Assembly (NCBI GenBank): GCA_015075645.1 | Contig: JABTUF010000005.1 | Coordinates: 310,001-374,000, forward strand | DNA length: 64,000 nt | Reading direction: 5' to 3' | Source: Burkholderiales bacterium | GTDB taxonomy: Bacteria > Pseudomonadota > Gammaproteobacteria > Burkholderiales > Casimicrobiaceae | In this document: positions 9,296-17,059 of the stretch, piece after piece | How positions within the stretch are numbered: the stretch's first letter is position 1 | How the letters are laid out: every line of letters starts with the position of its first letter | Made by a program: the position numbers and the translations under genes | The notes under the pieces: model-generated | Database searches by the model: none | The model's input: only the letters and a program-made list of their open reading frames with translations | What the model was told of the DNA's origin: nothing

Positions 9296-10501
9296 ATGAT
9301 GCGCGGACCGTTCGACGACCGGACCGCGATGCTCGCCTCCCTCGATCCCATCCGCGCGCTGCCGCGCGACGCATCCCGTGCGACGCTGATCGGGCGTGTC
9401 TGGCTCCCCGATCGCGACGGCCCTTCCCCGGTCGTCGTGCGCGACGGCGCGGTGTTCGACCTCGCTGCGGTCGCGCCGACGACGAGCGAACTGCTCAACC
9501 TGCCCGACCCGCTGCGCGCGGCGCGCACGGCCGGATTGCCGCAGGTCGGACCGGCCGCGGACCTGCTCGCCAACAGCGACGAAGCCTCGCGCGACGCGCG
9601 CAAGCCCTGGTTCATAGCGCCCAACGACCTGCAGGCGATCAAGGCCGCCGGCGTCACGTTCGTGTCGAGCATGCTCGAACGCGTGATCGAGGAACAGGCG
9701 CGCGGCGATCCCGCGAAGGCCGAGAGCGTCCGCGCGGCGCTGGTCGCGATCATCGGCGAGAAGCTCGCGGTCGAGCCCGGCTCGCCCGAGGCCGCGCGCG
9801 TGAAGCAGGCGCTGATCGCCGAGAAGGCGTGGTCGCAGTACCTCGAGGTCGGCATCGGCCCCGACGCGGAGATCTTCACCAAGTCGCAGCCGATGTCCGC
9901 GGTGGGAACCGGCGCCGACATCGGCATCCACCCGAAGTCGTCGTGGAACAACCCGGAACCGGAGATCGTGCTCGCGGTGTCGGCCGAAGGGCGGGTGATC
10001 GGCGCGACGCTCGGCAACGACGTCAACCTGCGCGACTTCGAGGGCCGCAGCGCGCTCCTGCTCGGCAAGGCGAAGGACAACACCGGGTCGTGCGCGATCG
10101 GCCCGTTCGTGCGCCTGTTCGACGAGCACTACGGCGTGGAGGACGTCCGCCGCGCGGACCTCGCGCTGCGCGTCGAGGGACCCGACGGTTTCGTGCTCGA
10201 CGGCGCGAGTCCGATGTCCGAGATCAGCCGCGACCCGCTCGACCTCGCGCAGCAGGCGATGGCCGGCAACCACCGGTACCCGGACGGCTACGTGCTGTTC
10301 CTCGGCACGATGTTCGCGCCGGTCAAGGACCGCCACGGTCCCGGGCAGGGATTCACGCATGTCGTCGGCGACATCGTCACCATCGCGACACCGACACTCG
10401 GCGCGCTCGTCAATCGCGTGAGGACGAGCGACACCGTCGCTCCCTGGACGATGGGCGCCGGCGCGCTGATGCGCAATCTCGCGCAGCGCGGGTTGCTGTA
10501 G
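9296..10501 (+). CDS. Fumarylacetoacetate hydrolase (FAH) family protein
   Basis: A 401-residue member of the FAH superfamily, which cleaves or decarboxylates beta-diketo or 2-oxo acids with a divalent metal. The C-terminal catalytic half is clear: SWNNPEPEIVLAV (metal-site ExE), GNDVNLRDFEGRSALLLGKAKD, and YVLFLGTMFAP. The extended N-terminal domain with SSMLERVIEEQARGD is typical of the ~390-residue subgroup. Substrate is unknown. Three in-frame ATGs are possible (9296, 9299, 9329); 9329 would begin MLASLDPIRALP and is also plausible. No partner pathway genes are adjacent. Confidence 0.78.
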   Translation: MMRGPFDDRTAMLASLDPIRALPRDASRATLIGRVWLPDRDGPSPVVVRDGAVFDLAAVAPTTSELLNLPDPLRAARTAGLPQVGPAADLLANSDEASRDARKPWFIAPNDLQAIKAAGVTFVSSMLERVIEEQARGDPAKAESVRAALVAIIGEKLAVEPGSPEAARVKQALIAEKAWSQYLEVGIGPDAEIFTKSQPMSAVGTGADIGIHPKSSWNNPEPEIVLAVSAEGRVIGATLGNDVNLRDFEGRSALLLGKAKDNTGSCAIGPFVRLFDEHYGVEDVRRADLALRVEGPDGFVLDGASPMSEISRDPLDLAQQAMAGNHRYPDGYVLFLGTMFAPVKDRHGPGQGFTHVVGDIVTIATPTLGALVNRVRTSDTVAPWTMGAGALMRNLAQRGLL

Positions 10502-10561
10502 CGCCTCGGACAGTTCGCTCGATCGCAGCGGGTCGGGCTTCGGTTCTCGTGGGTCAGGCTG

Positions 10562-10608
10562 ACGGGGTTCGTGACCCCGTGACGCAAGGCGTCCGACTGA
10601 AGTCGGAC
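10562..10608. repeat. Two palindromes related to the post-rho array
   Basis: ACGGGGT-TCGTG-ACCCCGT (10562-10580) is followed by GTCCGACTGAAGTCGGAC (10591-10608), which is then followed by CCAC. The second has the same 18-nt plan as the palindromes at 1139-1899 but different arm bases that still pair. A partial copy (GTGGGTCAGGCTGA) lies just upstream near 10549. They sit between two same-strand genes. Confidence 0.8.
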
Positions 10609-10688
10609 CCACATGCGATCCGCGGTGCCCGCGGCCAGCCGAACTGCGTCTAGAATTCAAGTACCCACTTCCGCTGCGACGGCCCGCC

Positions 10689-11834
10689 ATGTCTCCGCCT
10701 TCCACCTCGTCCCACGCCCCCGTCCGCCAGACGCCGCCGTTTCGCGCCGACCACGTCGGAAGCTTCCTGCGCCCACGCGCGCTGCTCGACGCCCGCGAAG
10801 CGTTCGCGAAGGGGGCGATCGACGCCGCGGCGCTGCGTGCGGTCGAGGACGCCGCGATACGCGACATCGTGGCCTTCCAGGAGGACCTGGGATTGCGCGG
10901 CATCACCGACGGCGAGTTCCGCCGCACCTACTTCCACATCGACTTCCTGACCCGGCTCGATGGCGTCGAGACCAGGGGCGGCATCGCGATCAGCTTCCAC
11001 AGCAACGCGGGCAACGTCGATTTCGCGCCGCCGGTGATGCAGGTCACGAAGAAGGTACGTCACTCGAATCCGATCCAGCGCCGCGACTTCGAGTTCCTGA
11101 AGTCGGTCGCCACACGCACGCCGAAGGTGACGATTCCGTCGCCGACGATGCTCCACTTCCGCGGCGGCCGCGGCGCGATCAGCAAGGACGCGTATCCGGC
11201 GATGGAGGACTTCTTCGACGACATCGCGCAGGCGTACCGCGACGAAATCGCGGACCTCGCCGCCGCCGGCTGCACCTACCTGCAGCTCGACGACACCAAC
11301 CTCGCCTACCTGTGCGACGCCAAGATGCGCGAGGGCGCGAAGGCGCGCGGCGACGATCCGGACGAGCTGCCGCGCCGGTACGCCGAACTCATCAACGCCG
11401 CGATCGCGACGAAGCCGGCGTCGATGACGGTCTGCGTGCACCTCTGCCGCGGCAACTTCAAGAGCGCCTGGGCGGCGGAAGGCGGTTACGAGCCGGTGGC
11501 CGAGGTGCTGTTCAACGAGCTGGCGGTCGACGGCTACTTCCTCGAGTACGACGACGCGCGCTCGGGCGACTTCGCTCCGCTGCGCCATGTCCCGAAGGGC
11601 AAGACCGTCGTCCTCGGGCTCGTCAGCACCAAGCTCGATCGGATGGAGACGAAGGACGACGTCAAGCGCCGGATCGATCTCGCGGCGCAATACATGCCGG
11701 TCGATCAGATGGCCGTCTCGCCGCAGTGCGGCTTCAGCTCGACCGTCCACGGCAACGACATCGCCGTCGCCACGCAGGCCGCCAAGCTCCGGCTCTGCAT
11801 CGACGTCGCCCGCGACGTCTGGGGCGGCGTCTGA
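10689..11834 (+). CDS. MetE C-terminal-like cobalamin-independent methyltransferase
   Basis: A 381-residue protein matching the catalytic C-terminal half of MetE, without the N-terminal half; similar stand-alone proteins (the YxjG/YxjH type) are annotated as methionine synthases. Features seen are RADHVGSFLRP, ITDGEFRR, YLQLDDTNLAYL, and the zinc-site segments VCVHLCRGNF (His and Cys), EYDDARSGDF (acidic ligand region) and VSPQCGFSS (Cys). The known reaction of full MetE is methyl transfer from methyltetrahydrofolate to homocysteine; the methyl donor of this short form is not certain. TAGAAT at 10651-10656 may be its -10 box. Confidence 0.82.
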   Translation: MSPPSTSSHAPVRQTPPFRADHVGSFLRPRALLDAREAFAKGAIDAAALRAVEDAAIRDIVAFQEDLGLRGITDGEFRRTYFHIDFLTRLDGVETRGGIAISFHSNAGNVDFAPPVMQVTKKVRHSNPIQRRDFEFLKSVATRTPKVTIPSPTMLHFRGGRGAISKDAYPAMEDFFDDIAQAYRDEIADLAAAGCTYLQLDDTNLAYLCDAKMREGAKARGDDPDELPRRYAELINAAIATKPASMTVCVHLCRGNFKSAWAAEGGYEPVAEVLFNELAVDGYFLEYDDARSGDFAPLRHVPKGKTVVLGLVSTKLDRMETKDDVKRRIDLAAQYMPVDQMAVSPQCGFSSTVHGNDIAVATQAAKLRLCIDVARDVWGGV

Positions 11835-11952
11835 CCCCTCTTGGCGGGAAACCGGGTCGGGCGCGAGCGTTCCGTTTCGGTCGGGCGCCTCTGCGGCGAA
11901 TGCCCCCAAGGGAAAGCAGGGGCGGACTCGACTTTCCCGACCTCGCGCCTCG

Positions 11953-12387
11953 CTACTTCACATCCTTCATCATGTAGCGGAACGCGGCGGCCAACGGCGC
12001 GCCGACGAACGCCCAGTTGATGCCCTCGCCGTGCAGAATCCCGCCGACGAGGAAGAACAGCACGCCGCCCACGACGAACCAGACGATGATGGGCCCCCGG
12101 TTCCAGATGAACATCGTCTTCCCGGCGATGAAGGCGAAGGCCATGAACACGCCAGCCGTCAGGACGGCGCCGACGATCGCACCGGTCACGCCGCCCACGA
12201 TTCCGCCGAGGATGGCGCCGACCATGCCGAAGAAGAACGCCCAGCCGCTCGCGGCGCCGATCCCCTGGCCTTTGAACGGACTCGGCGTGCCGGACGTGCC
12301 CTGCTGGGCGAGGCGATCGCGCAACTCGCGGGCCTCGCGCATCTCTCCCGCAACAGGATGGTGGACGCCGTAGTCTTCGCTCTTCAC
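11953..12387 (-). CDS. Small glycine-zipper membrane protein, function unknown
   Basis: A 144-residue protein: a charged N-terminal 45 residues (HHPVAGEMREARELRDRLAQQ), then about three hydrophobic segments, the first a Gly zipper (GMVGAILGGIVGGVTGAIVGAVL). It ends MMKDVK. GTG 12387 is preferred because GGAAGAG sits just upstream at proper spacing; an in-frame ATG at 12435 would add 16 mostly basic residues. It converges on the MetE-like gene and is divergent from aprM. I do not recognise a family with a known job. Confidence 0.65.
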   Translation of the reverse strand: MKSEDYGVHHPVAGEMREARELRDRLAQQGTSGTPSPFKGQGIGAASGWAFFFGMVGAILGGIVGGVTGAIVGAVLTAGVFMAFAFIAGKTMFIWNRGPIIVWFVVGGVLFFLVGGILHGEGINWAFVGAPLAAAFRYMMKDVK

Positions 12388-12552
12388 ATGCCTCTTCCGG
12401 AGCCGAGGGCGGGGACCGCGCTCGTGGCTCCGCATGCTGGCAGACCCGGGGCGCGCCGACAATGTCCGCGAAACCGGGGTCTGCCCGCCCCTTCCGCCCC
12501 TCCCCGGCGCCGGCCCGGGCTCCCGCTTCCGGCGCAGCCGCGGCCGGGCTCC

Positions 12553-12575
12553 ATACGCCCGCCTTATGGCCGTAT
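12553..12575. promoter_or_regulatory. Interrupted palindrome upstream of aprM
   Basis: ATACG (12553-12557) and CGTAT (12571-12575) flank GCC-TTAT-GGC, about 85 bp upstream of aprM and within the space between it and the divergent small membrane-protein gene. A LysR-type site is possible because a LysR gene closes the apr cluster, but this is only inference. Confidence 0.3.
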
Positions 12576-12658
12576 CATCCGATTCGTTCCACGCGCCCAG
12601 GTTCGCAGCCCATACTTCCCGGTTGATTCGACCGATCGTCCCGCAGGGAGGACCCCCG

Positions 12659-13486
12659 ATGTTCAGCAGCAACGCCTTCGCGGCGGTATCCGAGAGTCTG
12701 CCCGCCGGATTCATGCAGTGGTACGTGGGCCTGATGGTCCTGGCGGTCATCGTCGGCACGGTCCTCGACATGATCCACAAGGGCAGCGCGAAGTACTTCT
12801 TCGCCAATGCGCGCAAGACGCGCGCCCGGGGGAAGCCGGTCAACAAGGCGGCGATCGCGGCCAGGACGCTGGCGGTCGACGTCCTCGCGTCGGGCGAATT
12901 CTGCAACCCGCGCCGCCGCGTCGCCCACCTGCTCGCGATGTACGGGTTCATCTTGTACCTCGTCACCACCGCGCTGATGGTGTACTGCTATCCGACCGCC
13001 GCGACGACGACGCCGTCGATCGTGCCGCAGCTCTGGTGGCTCGGCGCCTTGATGGTCATGGTGGGCGGCTACTGGTTCTGGTTCTTCATCCGCGTGGACG
13101 TCGCAGCCGAAGGCCAATCGCCGTTGCGGCTGATGCGCGCCGACCTCTTCGTCCTCTCGCTCCTCGCGAGCGTCACGCTCGGCGTCCTGTGGGCCGGGCT
13201 GCAGGCGAGCGGCAGTTCGGCGTCCCGCGTCTTCTTCGGCCTCTACCTCCTCGCCACGACCGTGCTGTTCGTCGGGGTGTACTGGTCGAAATTCGCGCAC
13301 ATGTTCTTCAAGCCCGCGGCGGCGTTCGACAAGCGGATCGCCGAGGCCGACGGCACGAACATGAACCTGCCGCTGCAGACCCGCGACGACCCCGCGCAGC
13401 GCGAACGGCACTCGATGGAACTGCTGCGCGACGCCCCGATGGACATGGGCCTCGGCATCAAGCGCGACGCGCCGCGCCACTACTGA
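12659..13486 (+). CDS. aprM: APS reductase membrane anchor AprM
   Basis: A 275-residue integral membrane protein directly upstream of aprBA. In sulfur-oxidising bacteria lacking QmoABC, AprM is the proposed anchor that links APS reductase to the quinone pool. About five to six hydrophobic segments are seen (WYVGLMVLAVIVGTVLDMIH, FILYLVTTALMVYCY, WWLGALMVMVGGYWFWFF, then two more before residue 220). The C-terminal 50 residues are soluble and polar. ATG 12659 is preceded by GGGAGGACCCCCG, a strong ribosome site. Function is inferred from position and topology; qmo and sat are not in the window. Confidence 0.82.
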   Translation: MFSSNAFAAVSESLPAGFMQWYVGLMVLAVIVGTVLDMIHKGSAKYFFANARKTRARGKPVNKAAIAARTLAVDVLASGEFCNPRRRVAHLLAMYGFILYLVTTALMVYCYPTAATTTPSIVPQLWWLGALMVMVGGYWFWFFIRVDVAAEGQSPLRLMRADLFVLSLLASVTLGVLWAGLQASGSSASRVFFGLYLLATTVLFVGVYWSKFAHMFFKPAAAFDKRIAEADGTNMNLPLQTRDDPAQRERHSMELLRDAPMDMGLGIKRDAPRHY

Positions 13487-13539
13487 CCCGAACACCCGCC
13501 CGCCGGAAGCCCGCGGAACCGAACCAGGAGCGAGTCACC

Positions 13540-14019
13540 ATGCCTACCTTCGTGTACATGACGAGGTGCGACGGATGCGGACACTGCGTCGACATCTGTC
13601 CCTCGGACATCATGCACATCGACAAGACCTATCGGCGCGCCTACAACATCGAGCCGAACATGTGCTGGGAGTGCTACTCCTGCGTCAAGGCCTGCCCGCA
13701 GCACGCGATCGACGTGCGCGGCTACGCCGACTTCGCCCCGCTCGGCCACAGCGTGCGCGTCCACCGCGACGAGCAGAAGGGCACGATCGCGTGGCGGATC
13801 AAGTTCCGCAACGGCACCGAGAAGAACTTCCTGTCGCCCATCACCACCAAGCCCTGGGGCCAGGCGATTCCCAAGCTCGCCGACGTTCCCGCGCCCAGCA
13901 AGGAGATGCGCGACAGCGAGTTGCTCTACAACGAGCCGAAGTACATCCGCATGGATGGCGACGGGCTGCGCACGCTCGCGACGGCCGGCCTGAAGCTCAA
14001 AAAAGGGGTGTCCTACTAA
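13540..14019 (+). CDS. aprB: Adenylylsulfate reductase beta subunit
   Basis: AprB is the electron-transfer subunit of cytoplasmic APS reductase, which in sulfur oxidisers runs from sulfite plus AMP to APS. The 159-residue product has two 4Fe-4S motifs near the N-terminus (CDGCGHCVDICP and CWECYSCVKACP), then the beta-sheet region and a C-terminal tail (KEMRDSELLYNEPKYIRM) that in known structures wraps around AprA. Start ATG 13540 follows CAGGAGCGAGTCACC. Its TAA stop shares one base with the aprA ATG (TAATG), so the subunits are translationally coupled. Confidence 0.96.
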   Translation: MPTFVYMTRCDGCGHCVDICPSDIMHIDKTYRRAYNIEPNMCWECYSCVKACPQHAIDVRGYADFAPLGHSVRVHRDEQKGTIAWRIKFRNGTEKNFLSPITTKPWGQAIPKLADVPAPSKEMRDSELLYNEPKYIRMDGDGLRTLATAGLKLKKGVSY

Positions 14020-15887
14020 TGGCCTACGAAACCATCATCGAAGACGGCATCGACATCCTCGTCGTCGGCGCGGGACTCGGCGGCACGGGCGCCGCCTGGG
14101 AGGCGCGTTTCTGGGGGCAGGACAAGAAGATCGTCATCGCCGAGAAGGCGAACATCGATCGCTCGGGCGCGGTCGCGCAGGGCCTCTACGCCATCAACTG
14201 CTACATGGGCACGCGCTGGGGCGAGAACAACCCCGAGGACCACGTCCGCTACGCCCGCATCGACCTGATGGGCATGGTGCGCGAGGACCTGCTGTTCGAC
14301 ATGGCGCGCCACGTCGACTCGACGGTGCACCAGTTCGAGGAGTGGGGCCTGCCGATCATGAAGGACCCGAAGACCGGGCGGTACCTGCGCGAAGGTCGCT
14401 GGCAGATCATGATCCACGGCGAGTCCTACAAGCCGATCGTCGCGGAAGCGGCGAAGAAGTCCGCGGACAAGGTGTTCAACCGCATCTGCGTCACCCATCT
14501 GTTGATGGACGAGAGCCGGGAGAACCGGGTGGCGGGCGCGGTCGGGTTCAACGTCCGCACCGGCGACTACCACGTGTTCAAGTCGAAGACGGTGATCTGC
14601 GGCGCGGGCGGCGCGTCCAACATCTTCAAGCCGCGCTCGGTCGGCGAAGGCTCCGGCCGCACCTGGTACGCGCCGTGGTCGTCGGCATCCGCCTACGGCC
14701 TCCTGATCGACGCCGGCGCCAAGATGACGCAGATGGAGAACCGCATCGTGCTGGCGCGGTTCAAGGACGGCTACGGCCCGGTCGGCGCCTACTTCCTGCA
14801 CCTCAAGACCTACACGCAGAACGGTCTGGGCGAGGAGTACGAGTCGAAGTGGTTCCCCGAACTGCAGAAGATGGTCGGCAAGGAGTACCTCGACCCGGAA
14901 GCCTCGCACCTCACGCATCGGCCGATTCCCACCTGCCTGCGCAACCACGCGCTGATCAGCGAGGTCAACGCGGGCCGTGGCCCGATCCACATGGTGACGA
15001 TGCGCGCCTTCCAGGACCCGCACCTCGAGGAAGTCGGCTGGGAGAACTTCCTCGGCATGACGGTCGGCCAGGCGGTGCTGTGGGCCGCGACCGACGTCGA
15101 CCCGAAGAACGAGAACCCCGAACTCACCACCTCGGAGCCCTACGTCATGGGCTCGCACGCGACCGGTTCGGGCGCGTGGTGCTCGGGTCCGGAGGACCTC
15201 TCGCCGCCTGAGTATTTCTGGGGCTACAACCGCATGACCACGGTCGAGGGCCTCTTCGGCGCCGGCGACGCAGTGGGCGGCACGCCGCACGCGTTCTCGT
15301 CGGGGTCGTTCACCGAGGGGCGCCTCGCCGCCAAGGCGGCCTGCAAGTACATCGACGACGGCAAGGGCGAGGGCATCGTCGTCTCGCAAGCCCAGATCGA
15401 CCGCCGCAAGGAGGAGATCTACAAGCCGCTCGAGCACTACCGCATCTACCGCAACGCCATCGTCGCCGGTTCGGTCAACCCGCACTACATCAACCCCAAG
15501 CAGGGGCTGGACCGGCTGCAGAAGCTGATGGACGAGTACTGCGGCGGGGCGAGCGTCAACTACATGACCAACGAGAAGCTGCTGCACATCGGGTTGAAGA
15601 AGCTCGCGATCATGGAGGAGGATCTCCAGAGCCTCGCCGCCGAGGACATCCACGAACTGCTGCGCGCCTGGGAGCTGAAGCACCGCCACCGCGCGGCCGA
15701 GTGCGTCACCCAGCACACGCTGTTCCGCAAGGAGACGCGCTGGCCGGGCTACTACTACCGCGGTGACGCGATGAAGGTCGACGACGCGAACTGGCACGTG
15801 CTGACGGTGTCGCGCCGCGACCCGAAGACCGGCGAATACACGATGGAGAAGGCGCCCTGCTACCACCTCGTGGCCGACGAGAAGTAG
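14019..15887 (+). CDS. aprA: Adenylylsulfate reductase alpha subunit
   Basis: AprA is the FAD subunit that interconverts APS and sulfite plus AMP. The 622-residue product has the N-terminal FAD motif ILVVGAGLGGTGAAWEA and a second FAD-contact region (SKTVICGAGGASNIF). The conserved catalytic stretch includes HRPIPTCLRNHALISEVNAGRG, here listed only as landmarks because I could not align it, and VEGLFGAGDAVGGTPHAFSSGSFTEGRLAA. Length and all domains fit. The cluster type (aprM rather than qmo nearby) points to oxidative sulfur metabolism. It begins one base inside aprB and is followed 19 bp later by a small gene on the same strand. Confidence 0.97.
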   Translation: MAYETIIEDGIDILVVGAGLGGTGAAWEARFWGQDKKIVIAEKANIDRSGAVAQGLYAINCYMGTRWGENNPEDHVRYARIDLMGMVREDLLFDMARHVDSTVHQFEEWGLPIMKDPKTGRYLREGRWQIMIHGESYKPIVAEAAKKSADKVFNRICVTHLLMDESRENRVAGAVGFNVRTGDYHVFKSKTVICGAGGASNIFKPRSVGEGSGRTWYAPWSSASAYGLLIDAGAKMTQMENRIVLARFKDGYGPVGAYFLHLKTYTQNGLGEEYESKWFPELQKMVGKEYLDPEASHLTHRPIPTCLRNHALISEVNAGRGPIHMVTMRAFQDPHLEEVGWENFLGMTVGQAVLWAATDVDPKNENPELTTSEPYVMGSHATGSGAWCSGPEDLSPPEYFWGYNRMTTVEGLFGAGDAVGGTPHAFSSGSFTEGRLAAKAACKYIDDGKGEGIVVSQAQIDRRKEEIYKPLEHYRIYRNAIVAGSVNPHYINPKQGLDRLQKLMDEYCGGASVNYMTNEKLLHIGLKKLAIMEEDLQSLAAEDIHELLRAWELKHRHRAAECVTQHTLFRKETRWPGYYYRGDAMKVDDANWHVLTVSRRDPKTGEYTMEKAPCYHLVADEK

Positions 15888-15906
15888 CAGCGATCGCCGC
15901 GCGCGC

Positions 15907-16257
15907 GTGAACCTCACCGAGAAGACCGACGACGAGATCCTGGCGCTGGCGAAGCCGCTGTGGGGGGATCTCGTCAAGTACTCGAACGAGGGCAAGTACG
16001 GCGAGTTCTCGCGCAATTTCTCCGGTTCGCTCGCGCGCGCGATGGATCAGGTCGCGGCCGGCCACCAGTTCGCGCACAGCGAACTCGCGCGCAACCTGTC
16101 GGCGGAGTTCGACGCGCTCGGCACCATCCGGCGCGGCGAGCATGTGACGGTGCTGTTCCGGCAGCGAAGCACCAGGAAGCCGGGCGAATGGCTCGGCCGG
16201 CTGGTGCTGGGCTACGAGGACGGCAAGCTCCGGATCTTCGGCGCTTCCATCTTCTGA
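15907..16257 (+). CDS. Conserved-looking small protein of the apr operon
   Basis: A 116-residue soluble protein starting at GTG 15907, 19 bp after aprA. I do not recognise a family. The first half is helical and polar (TDDEILALAKPLWGDLVKYSNEG), the second half is predicted beta-rich (HVTVLFRQRS, WLGRLVLGYEDGKLRIFGASIF). The overall pattern recalls small alpha+beta folds of the NTF2/cystatin-like kind, but that is a guess. Placement between aprA and a prolyl isomerase gene, with 20-bp gaps, says it is co-transcribed and probably linked to APS reductase assembly or function. Confidence 0.7.
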   Translation: MNLTEKTDDEILALAKPLWGDLVKYSNEGKYGEFSRNFSGSLARAMDQVAAGHQFAHSELARNLSAEFDALGTIRRGEHVTVLFRQRSTRKPGEWLGRLVLGYEDGKLRIFGASIF

Positions 16258-16277
16258 TCGGCGAGCCGGAGACTGAC

Positions 16278-16787
16278 GTGAGCGAGGTCATCCGCACCGG
16301 CAAGTTCGTCGAACTCACCTACAAGGTGACCGACCGCAAGACCGGCCACGTCCTCACGCAGGTCGAATTTCCGCTGGGCTACGTCCACGGGCACAACGAG
16401 ATCCTCGCCCCCGCGGTCCACATGCAGCTCGAAGGCAAGTCCGCCGGCGACGTCATCGAGGTGCCGATCGACGGCAACGACATCTTCGGCCCGCGCGACG
16501 AGTCGCTCGTATTCTCCGACCGGATCGAGAACGTCCCCGAGGAGTATCGGAAGGTCGGCACGTCGATCCTGATGGAGAACGACCGGGGCGAGACCCGCAG
16601 CTTCGTCGTGACCCACCTGGACGACGACACGCTCACGGTCGACGGCAACAACCCGCTGTGCGGCCGCGTGGTCGTGTTCGCGCTCGAGATCCTGAACGTG
16701 CGCGACGCCACCGACGACGAGACGCGCGCGGGCGGGACGATCGCGAAGGGCGCCGACGTCGACGCGTCGCTGCTGCGATCGGTGTGA
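16278..16787 (+). CDS. SlyD-like FKBP-type peptidyl-prolyl isomerase
   Basis: A 169-residue cytoplasmic foldase or chaperone. The FKBP core is split by the insert-in-flap domain as in SlyD: FVELTYKVTDRKTG, EFPLGYVHGHNEILAPAVHMQLEGKSAGD, then VVTHLDDDTLTVDGNNPLCGRVVVFALEILNVRDAT. It lacks the His/Cys-rich metal-binding tail of E. coli SlyD and ends in DVDASLLRSV. Start is GTG 16278, 20 bp after the previous stop. Its place in the apr operon suggests help with folding or cofactor loading of AprBA; this is inference from context. Confidence 0.85.
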   Translation: MSEVIRTGKFVELTYKVTDRKTGHVLTQVEFPLGYVHGHNEILAPAVHMQLEGKSAGDVIEVPIDGNDIFGPRDESLVFSDRIENVPEEYRKVGTSILMENDRGETRSFVVTHLDDDTLTVDGNNPLCGRVVVFALEILNVRDATDDETRAGGTIAKGADVDASLLRSV

Positions 16788-16822
16788 ACGGCAATCCTCA
16801 TCCGCAACTGCAAAGGCGAACC

Positions 16823-16984
16823 ATGAGCGACCACAAACCCCCACCGGCCAAGGTCCCCGACGGCGTGACGCCCTACGTGACGACGCGGCAGATGCCGCCG
16901 AACGAGAAGGGCTTCGTCGGCTTCGAGACCATCTGGAAGAAGTTCCAGAAGGAAGTCGAGTACAAGACGCCGAAGAAACCGTAG
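16823..16984 (+). CDS. 53-residue protein closing the apr operon
   Basis: A short polar protein (MSDHKPPPAKVPDGVTPYVT, then RQMPPNEKGFVGFETIWKKF) rich in Pro and Lys. ATG 16823 has GGCGAACC upstream and the gene lies 35 bp after the SlyD-like gene. A terminator follows directly (16993-17024). No transmembrane segment, signal peptide or Cys is present. It is too short to place in a family by eye, but codon use and operon position favour a real gene. Confidence 0.6.
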   Translation: MSDHKPPPAKVPDGVTPYVTTRQMPPNEKGFVGFETIWKKFQKEVEYKTPKKP

Positions 16985-16992
16985 CGCCGCAC

Positions 16993-17024
16993 GGCGCGCC
17001 CCTGCCCCGGGGGGCGCCGGTTTT
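16993..17024 (+). terminator. Intrinsic terminator of the apr operon
   Basis: GGCGCGCCCC ... GGGGGGCGCC forms a near-perfect GC-rich stem with a short loop and is followed by GGTTTT. It sits 8 bp past the last apr-operon stop codon and before the LysR gene. Confidence 0.75.
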
Positions 17025-17035
17025 GTGCTTGAATA

Positions 17036-17054
17036 GTCCCCTCGAAACGGGGAC
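17036..17054 (+). promoter_or_regulatory. Hairpin or operator just upstream of the LysR gene
   Basis: GTCCCC (17036-17041), a 7-nt centre TCGAAAC and GGGGAC (17049-17054) form a perfect inverted repeat that ends five bases before the start codon at 17060. It overlaps the place where the ribosome site should be, so it may be an autoregulatory site or an RNA hairpin that limits translation. Confidence 0.4.
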
Positions 17055-17059
17055 CGGGC

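Noticed and set aside
11953..12969. Longer form of the small membrane protein starting at 12969
   Set aside because: The added N-terminal part is the antisense of the aprM region; GTG 12387 has a good ribosome site.
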